Shown here: in pieces, positions 6,880 to 10,963 of the stretch
Layout of the letters: each line of letters begins with the position of its first letter
Position numbering within the stretch: position 1 is the first letter of the stretch
Assembly (NCBI GenBank): GCA_025928215.1
Contig: JAICJW010000125.1
Coordinates: 1 to 10,963, forward strand
Length of the DNA stretch: 10,963 nt
Direction: 5' to 3'
Source of the DNA: Chloroflexia bacterium
Lineage (GTDB): Bacteria; Chloroflexota; Chloroflexia; Thermomicrobiales; JALYUS01
Notes under the pieces: model-generated
Databases searched by the model: none
What the model was told of the DNA's origin: nothing
Seen by the model: only the letters and a program-made list of their open reading frames with translations
Translations under genes and position numbers: made by a program

Positions 6880-6921
6880 ATGCGTATCCAGATCGCGCAC
6901 CGCGCCCGCCCGCCCTGCTAA
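6880..6921 (+). CDS. Possible 13-codon leader ORF ahead of the rRNA methyltransferase
   Basis: A short open frame runs from ATG 6880 to TAA 6919-6921 and encodes 13 residues, M-R-I-Q-I-A-H-R-A-R-P-P-C. A GTG directly in front at 6877 could also serve. A weak GAG at 6869-6871 lies 8 nt upstream. It ends 38 nt before the likely terminator at 6960-6985. The peptide is basic and ends in Pro-Pro-Cys, and diproline can slow ribosomes. A short ORF of this size is easily found by chance, so I list it only because of what follows it. It would be a regulatory peptide if real. Confidence 0.2.
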   Translation: MRIQIAHRARPPC

Positions 6922-6959
6922 GAGATACCGCGGGACAATCATCCTCCTGACAATGAGCA

Positions 6960-6985
6960 CGTGGGTCGCTGGCCCGCGCATTTTT
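6960..6985 (+). terminator. Likely Rho-independent terminator or attenuator
   Basis: Positions 6960-6967 pair with 6971-6978 (8 bp, including two G:T wobbles) around a 3-nt loop, followed by CA and five T residues at 6981-6985. It may simply end the epimerase-glycosyltransferase transcript 141 nt past its last stop codon. Its 3' arm (6973-6978) is also perfectly complementary to CGCGGG at 6929-6934, so an alternative fold could disrupt it. Confidence 0.55.
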
Positions 6986-7089
6986 CGTTAATCCGTCCAC
7001 GGAAACAGCCAACGCCCGATAGCCTCGATGGTGGCTGACGCTGGCGCTCTCTTGACGCGCCCCGACAACCCCCTGCCCGCGCGCCCCCG

Positions 7090-7130
7090 CGTTCTTTCGC
7101 ACTTCGACGAAACGCCGAAACGAGAGAACG
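7090..7130 (+). promoter_or_regulatory. 10-bp hairpin in the leader of the methyltransferase gene
   Basis: Positions 7090-7099 pair with 7121-7130 (10 bp, one G:T wobble) around a 21-nt loop. The loop itself contains the palindrome TTCGACGAA at 7103-7111. The stem ends 3 nt before the GGGAG ribosome binding site (7134-7138) and 11 nt before the ATG at 7142. That position would let it affect ribosome access. It is a visible structure with inferred function. No good promoter pair was seen between 6986 and 7141. Confidence 0.4.
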
Positions 7131-7141
7131 GATGGGAGCGC

Positions 7142-7810
7142 ATGGAAGGTATCTGTGGCAAGCAGGCAGGGAATATTGACGCCGCGACGCTGGCGGCCCA
7201 GATCGGTGGGTATCGGGATATTCTGATTGACATTGGCACGGGCGATGGCCGCTATGTTCGCACCGCCGCGCGGGAATGCCCGTCGTGCTTTGTCATTGGT
7301 ATTGACGCCTGCCGGGAGAATCTGCGGGATGCCTCGCGGGACGCGCCACGCAACGCACTCTTCATCATCGCGAATGCGCTGACGCTTCCCCGCGAACTGC
7401 GTGGGCTGGCAACGCGAATGACGATCAACTTTCCGTGGGGAAGCCTACTCGCCGCATTGCTCGATGGTGATCCGGCGTTCCGCGATGGCCTCATTGCGCT
7501 CGCGCGGCCGGGTGCGTCTCTGGAAATCCGGCTGAATCAGGGCGCGCTCGTGGAAGCGGGAGGCACGCAAGAGGCGGGGATGATGCCGGTTCAGCGGCAA
7601 TTGGTGGAATGGGGATTTGAGGATCAACGTTTGACGATGCTGGATGCGGACGCGTTGCGTCGCTATCCGACGACCTGGGCGAGACGACTCGCGTATGGGC
7701 GCGACCCGTGCGGATGGTCGCTTACCGCGACATGGCCGCTCCGATGTGCGTCAAACGCACGGAACGTGTACCCTGAGCAATCGGGGCGCGGCCTGATTGC
7801 CCCATCGTGA
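7142..7810 (+). CDS. 16S rRNA (adenine-1408 N1)-methyltransferase, KamB/NpmA (Kmr) family
   Basis: The 222-residue length fits this family (about 215-220). The product would methylate N1 of A1408 in the 30S decoding site using S-adenosylmethionine, a change that in known members gives resistance to kanamycin- and apramycin-type aminoglycosides. The N-terminus M-E-G-I-C-G-K matches the short strand that opens KamB. The SAM-binding loop D-I-G-T-G-D-G is at 30-36 and the acidic SAM contact at Asp55 (G-I-D-A). The family hallmark F-P-W-G-S-L-L at 97-103 supplies Trp99, one of two tryptophans that sandwich the target adenine. The second is Trp179 in T-T-W-A-R-R-L, followed by Arg182 and Arg187 with the same spacing that I recall for RNA-contacting arginines of KamB. 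The frame is open back to 7028, but homology and GGGAG at 7134-7138 support ATG 7142. The C-terminal 25 residues or so are less family-like. The stop overlaps a possible GTG start of the flippase gene. Ordinary housekeeping methyltransferases lack this Trp pair, so the family call is strong; actual activity is unproven. Confidence 0.85.
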   Translation: MEGICGKQAGNIDAATLAAQIGGYRDILIDIGTGDGRYVRTAARECPSCFVIGIDACRENLRDASRDAPRNALFIIANALTLPRELRGLATRMTINFPWGSLLAALLDGDPAFRDGLIALARPGASLEIRLNQGALVEAGGTQEAGMMPVQRQLVEWGFEDQRLTMLDADALRRYPTTWARRLAYGRDPCGWSLTATWPLRCASNARNVYPEQSGRGLIAPS

Positions 7811-7827
7811 TTGTGCCCGAAGGTGCG

Positions 7828-9420
7828 ATGAAAATTCTGCTCGCGTCTATCGTCATTGGGGTGCTGGCGCTGGCGTTCGTCGGGGCGTTGGTCTTCTGGG
7901 CGCGCTGGAGCCGGGGGCGGGACGCGAATGCGGTGCAGTTGATCGCGAAGAACAGCGGCTTTCTCCTGCTCTCGCAGTTCACGAACAAGGGGCTCGATTT
8001 CCTCTTCGCGCTCTATATGCTCCGCGCGCTGGGGCCAATCGGGAACGGTCAGTATCAGTACGCGATCCTCATCTGGCTCTACCTGAAGACCGTAACGGAT
8101 TTCGGCCTGGGGGTGCTGGCGACGCAGCAGATCGCGCACGCGCCGGAGCGAGCAGGGGCGCTCCTCGGCCAGACGACACTGCTGCGGCTCGTGCTGCTCG
8201 CCATCTCACTGCCACCACTCGCGCTCTTTGTCGGCGCGAACGCGCTCGCGGGCGCTATCGGCGCGGTGCAGATGGGCGCGGTGGCGTTGCTCGCGCTCTC
8301 AATCGTGCCGACCGCCTACACGGACGCGGCGACGAGCGTCTTCAATGGGCGGGAACGGTTTGAGATCCCGGCGGCGGTAACGATCCTCGGCAGCCTCGTC
8401 GGGCTTGGCTTGCGGGCGGGGGCGCTCCTCGTCGGCTGGGGGCCGGTCGGCCTGGCGTTCGCGGCGGTCGTTGCGAACCTGCTGACGCTCGGCCCGATCG
8501 TCCTGCTGATCCGGCGGCTCGGCGTGCGGGCGGCATGGTCCTTGCCGTGGGGCGCGGCGCGGCGCCTGCTGCGTGACGGCGGGCCATTGCTCGTCAATGC
8601 GCTCCTGCAGTCCCTCTTTTTCACGCTCGATGTCTTCATCCTCCAACCGCTCAAGGGGGAAACGGCCGTCGGGCTGTACGGCGTCAGTATCAAGTTAATC
8701 AATACGTTGCTGATCGTCTCGTCCACCTTCACGCTCGTTCTTTTTCCGCAACTGGCGCGGCAGGCGGTGCGCGACCGGGTGAGCATGGAGCGGACGTATC
8801 ATTTCGCGGTGCGCGTGCTGCTCGTTCTCGCCCTGCCGATGGCGGTCGGCGTGACGGTTCTCGCGCCGGAGTTTGTGCGGATCGTCGGTGGCAAGGCATA
8901 CCTGCCGGGTGCGGCGACCGCGCTCCGCCTGATCGTCTGGCTCTTGCCCTTCTCGTTTGTCAACGGTGTGACGCAGTATGTCCTGATCGCCCTCGGCAAG
9001 CAGCGGCGAATGACGTGGGCGTTCGTCGCGACGGTCCTCTTCAACATCGTGGCGAACCTCCTCTTCGTCCCGCGCTACTCGTACGGGGCGTCGGCAGTGA
9101 TCTCCGTGCTGTCAGAGATTGTGCTGCTCGTCCCGTTTGTCATCTGGATTCGCCGCTTCCTTGGCCCGCTGCCGCTCGTGCGGCTCGCGTGGCAGCCGCT
9201 TGTCGCGGCGGCGCTTTTCGCTCTCGTCGCATGGGGTGTCGGATGGCGGATCGGGTTGGGCGCGTGGGCCGGCGCGGTGATCGGCGGCGCGGTCTATTGC
9301 GTTGCGCTGCTCGCCCTCGGCACGATCGGGCCGGAGGAGCGGGCGCTCGTGCGGCGGTTAGTGCAGCGGGGCGGGACTACCCCTCTCGCGACGCAGGAAG
9401 AGGGCGTGCGTACGTATTGA
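7828..9420 (+). CDS. Wzx-type oligosaccharide flippase / polysaccharide biosynthesis membrane protein
   Basis: This protein of about 530 residues is almost wholly hydrophobic, with 14-15 predicted membrane segments, typical of the MATE/MVF superfamily that flips undecaprenyl-linked oligosaccharides across the inner membrane. The Wzx-like core starts about 45 residues in with a segment of the form N-S-G-F-L-L-L-S-Q-F-T-N-K-G and continues with L-G-P-I-G-N-G-Q-Y-Q-Y and D-F-G-L-G-V-L-A-T. A later segment, E-T-A-V-G-L-Y-G-V-S-I-K-L, is also characteristic. One extra hydrophobic segment precedes the core. I prefer ATG 7828, which has GAAGG 4 nt upstream and leaves 17 nt after the methyltransferase stop. 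An in-frame GTG at 7807 would overlap that stop as GTGA, giving coupling but with no visible ribosome binding site. Together with the upstream epimerase and glycosyltransferase it points to lipid-linked glycan export. The substrate is unknown. Confidence 0.9.
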   Translation: MKILLASIVIGVLALAFVGALVFWARWSRGRDANAVQLIAKNSGFLLLSQFTNKGLDFLFALYMLRALGPIGNGQYQYAILIWLYLKTVTDFGLGVLATQQIAHAPERAGALLGQTTLLRLVLLAISLPPLALFVGANALAGAIGAVQMGAVALLALSIVPTAYTDAATSVFNGRERFEIPAAVTILGSLVGLGLRAGALLVGWGPVGLAFAAVVANLLTLGPIVLLIRRLGVRAAWSLPWGAARRLLRDGGPLLVNALLQSLFFTLDVFILQPLKGETAVGLYGVSIKLINTLLIVSSTFTLVLFPQLARQAVRDRVSMERTYHFAVRVLLVLALPMAVGVTVLAPEFVRIVGGKAYLPGAATALRLIVWLLPFSFVNGVTQYVLIALGKQRRMTWAFVATVLFNIVANLLFVPRYSYGASAVISVLSEIVLLVPFVIWIRRFLGPLPLVRLAWQPLVAAALFALVAWGVGWRIGLGAWAGAVIGGAVYCVALLALGTIGPEERALVRRLVQRGGTTPLATQEEGVRTY

Positions 9421-9535
9421 GGTCTTGTATCGGTACAGAATATGAACGGTACACTGGGAATCGGGAGAATACCCGATCGTGAGGGCCGCGTCATGGATCA
9501 CCGGCGGAGGCGTTCCGCAAAGAATGTGGCAATCA
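9421..9535. other. Convergent intergenic gap without a clear terminator
   Basis: These 115 nt separate the flippase and gatA stop codons. There is a 6-bp hairpin at 9460-9465/9472-9477 and a 5-bp one at 9504-9508/9514-9518, but neither is followed by a T-run on either strand. A 7-nt direct repeat CGGTACA occurs at 9431-9437 and 9447-9453. No coding region is supported. Confidence 0.3.
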
Positions 9536-10963
9536 TCAGAGGTCGGTGAGGCGGTCCTTCCACGGGGTTGCGCGCTCGTAGGCGTGCGCGACGCGGAGGC
9601 AGATCTCCTCACCGAGGGCGGGGCCGAGCACTTGCAGCGCGATCGGCAATCCATCCGCGAACCCGCACGTCAGCGAGATGCCGGGGATACCGGCCATATT
9701 CGCGGGGATCGTCAGCACATCGTTGAGGTACATCGCCAGCGGGTCCTGCATCTTTTCACCGAGTTTGAAGGCGACGGTTGGTGACGTCGCGGCGACGATC
9801 GCGTCCACGCGCGTGAACGCCTCATCGAAGTCGCGTTTGATCAGCGTGCGCGTCTTCTGCGCCTTGATGTAATAGGCGTCGTAATAGCCCGACGAGAGCG
9901 CGTAGGTGCCGAGCATGATGCGGCGCTTCACTTCCGGGCCGAACCCCTCGCCGCGCGTCAGTTCGTAGGAGTCGCGCAGGTCGCCCGCCTGGTGCGAGTA
10001 ACCATACTTGACGCCATCAAAACGCGAGAGATTCGCGGAGCATTCGGCGGGCGCGATGATGTAATAGGTCGCCAGCGCGTACTTCGTGTAGGGCAGCGAG
10101 ATCGGCACAATTTCCGCGCCCAATCGCTCAAATTCGGCAATTGCCTCGCGCACCGCCGCCTCGACTTCGGGTTGCATCCCCTCGACGAAGTATTCCGCGG
10201 GCACGCCGAGGCGCACGCCGCGCACGTCACCCGTCAGCGCGGTGCGGTACGATGGCACAGGTACATCGAGGCTCGTGCTATCGAGCGGATCGTGCCCGGC
10301 GATTGCTTCGAGGATAATCGCCGCGTCCTCCACGGTGCGGGCGAACGGGCCGATCTGATCGAGGCTGCTGGCGAACGCGATTAAGCCGAAGCGCGAGACG
10401 CGGCCATACGTCGGCTTCATCCCGACGACGCCGCAGAACCCGGCCGGCTGCCGGATGCTGCCGCCGGTGTCCGAGCCGAGCGCGCCCATCGCCTCCCGCG
10501 CCGCCACCGCCGCCGCCGAACCACCGGATGACCCCCCCGGCACCCGGTCCAGATCGCCCCACGGGTTGTGCGTTGGGCCATAGGCGCTGTTCTCGGTGCT
10601 GGAACCCATCGCGAACTCATCAGTATTCGTCTTGCCGAGGAAGACCGCGCTCTGCGCTCGCATCTTCGCGACGACGGTCGCATCGTAGGGGGAGCGATAG
10701 CCGGCGAGGATTTTGCTCCCGGCAGTTGTCGGCGCGTCGGTCGTGACGAGCACGTCTTTGAGCGCGACCGGAATCCCGGTCAGTGGCGCGACTGCACCCG
10801 CCGCGATGCGCCGATCCGCCTCCGCAGCCTGCGCGCGTGCCACATCGCCCATCGTATGCAGGAATGCGTGGACGCGGTCATCCACTGCCGCGATCCGCGC
10901 GAGGTGCGCGTCGGTCAGTTCGGCGCTGCTCAGTTCCCGCCGGTCGAGGCTGGCGCGCGCCTC
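9536..10963 (-). CDS. gatA: Asp-tRNA(Asn)/Glu-tRNA(Gln) amidotransferase subunit A (GatA), 5' end outside window
   Basis: This is the glutaminase subunit of the GatCAB complex, which releases ammonia from glutamine to convert Glu-tRNA(Gln) or Asp-tRNA(Asn) into the amidated form in the cytoplasm. The frame is open through 10963, giving 475 visible residues. The family is about 485-490 long, so only some 10-15 N-terminal residues should be missing. The first GTG-initiated stretch, at 10885, is not the real start: the 26 upstream residues (including R-E-L-S-S-A-E-L-T) read as normal GatA N-terminus. The amidase signature triad is intact in visible numbering: Lys69 (V-A-L-K-D), the cis-Ser at 145 (P-G-G-S-S-G-G-S) and the nucleophile Ser169 (G-S-D-T-G-G-S-I-R). 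Other GatA hallmarks are G-K-T-N-T-D-E-F-A-M-G-S-S and K-P-T-Y-G-R-V-S-R-F-G. No gatB follows downstream in this window; gatC could lie just beyond the right edge. Confidence 0.95.
   Translation of the reverse strand, partial: EARASLDRRELSSAELTDAHLARIAAVDDRVHAFLHTMGDVARAQAAEADRRIAAGAVAPLTGIPVALKDVLVTTDAPTTAGSKILAGYRSPYDATVVAKMRAQSAVFLGKTNTDEFAMGSSTENSAYGPTHNPWGDLDRVPGGSSGGSAAAVAAREAMGALGSDTGGSIRQPAGFCGVVGMKPTYGRVSRFGLIAFASSLDQIGPFARTVEDAAIILEAIAGHDPLDSTSLDVPVPSYRTALTGDVRGVRLGVPAEYFVEGMQPEVEAAVREAIAEFERLGAEIVPISLPYTKYALATYYIIAPAECSANLSRFDGVKYGYSHQAGDLRDSYELTRGEGFGPEVKRRIMLGTYALSSGYYDAYYIKAQKTRTLIKRDFDEAFTRVDAIVAATSPTVAFKLGEKMQDPLAMYLNDVLTIPANMAGIPGISLTCGFADGLPIALQVLGPALGEEICLRVAHAYERATPWKDRLTDL

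Noticed and set aside
7028..7141. Upstream ATG at 7028 for the methyltransferase (38 extra residues)
   Set aside because: KamB-type proteins begin at the M-x-x-x-x-G-K segment corresponding to 7142. The extra residues show no domain and overlap the leader hairpin.
9460..9477. Small hairpin considered as a terminator between the flippase and gatA
   Set aside because: Only 6 bp, with no T-run on either strand.

Overview
The window is GC-rich DNA with genes on both strands. It most resembles a member of the Chloroflexota (Thermomicrobia-like). That placement is an inference from the high GC, the Tat-type lipoprotein solute-binding protein with a very long Ser/Thr/Ala linker, and intergenic palindromes and heptanucleotide repeats. 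No marker gene in the window proves it.

Layout. (1) 82-1734, plus: a lipoprotein sugar-type ABC solute-binding protein with no permease or ATPase beside it, closed by a hairpin terminator at 1939-1975. (2) 1996-3126, minus: an M24 metallopeptidase of the Xaa-Pro dipeptidase/aminopeptidase type, convergent with gene 1. (3) 3127-3359: a divergent intergenic region with an inverted repeat, a heptanucleotide tandem repeat and candidate promoters facing both ways. (4) 3360-6819, plus: an envelope-glycan cluster made of an NAD-dependent sugar epimerase, an LPG_synthase_TM-type membrane protein overlapping it by 8 nt, and a GT4-type glycosyltransferase. A large perfect palindrome lies just before the glycosyltransferase. 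(5) 6820-7141: a 322-nt gap with a possible 13-codon leader ORF, a likely terminator, and a 10-bp hairpin just ahead of the next ribosome binding site. (6) 7142-7810, plus: a protein that closely matches the KamB/NpmA family of 16S rRNA A1408 N1-methyltransferases. (7) 7828-9420, plus (alternative start 7807 overlapping gene 6 by 4 nt): a Wzx-type polysaccharide flippase. (8) 9536-10963, minus: GatA, amidotransferase subunit A, running off the right edge.

How the genes fit together. The epimerase, LPG_synthase_TM protein, glycosyltransferase and Wzx-type flippase together look like part of a surface polysaccharide or glycolipid pathway: nucleotide-sugar supply, glycosyl transfer, and membrane translocation of the lipid-linked product. 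The rRNA methyltransferase sits inside this cluster and appears to be co-transcribed with the flippase. Its family is known for resistance to aminoglycosides such as kanamycin and apramycin. GatA belongs to the tRNA-dependent Asn/Gln pathway and is unrelated to the rest.

The best lead for something new is that methyltransferase together with its structured upstream region, which could be an attenuator. The protein assignment is strong. The regulatory model is speculative.
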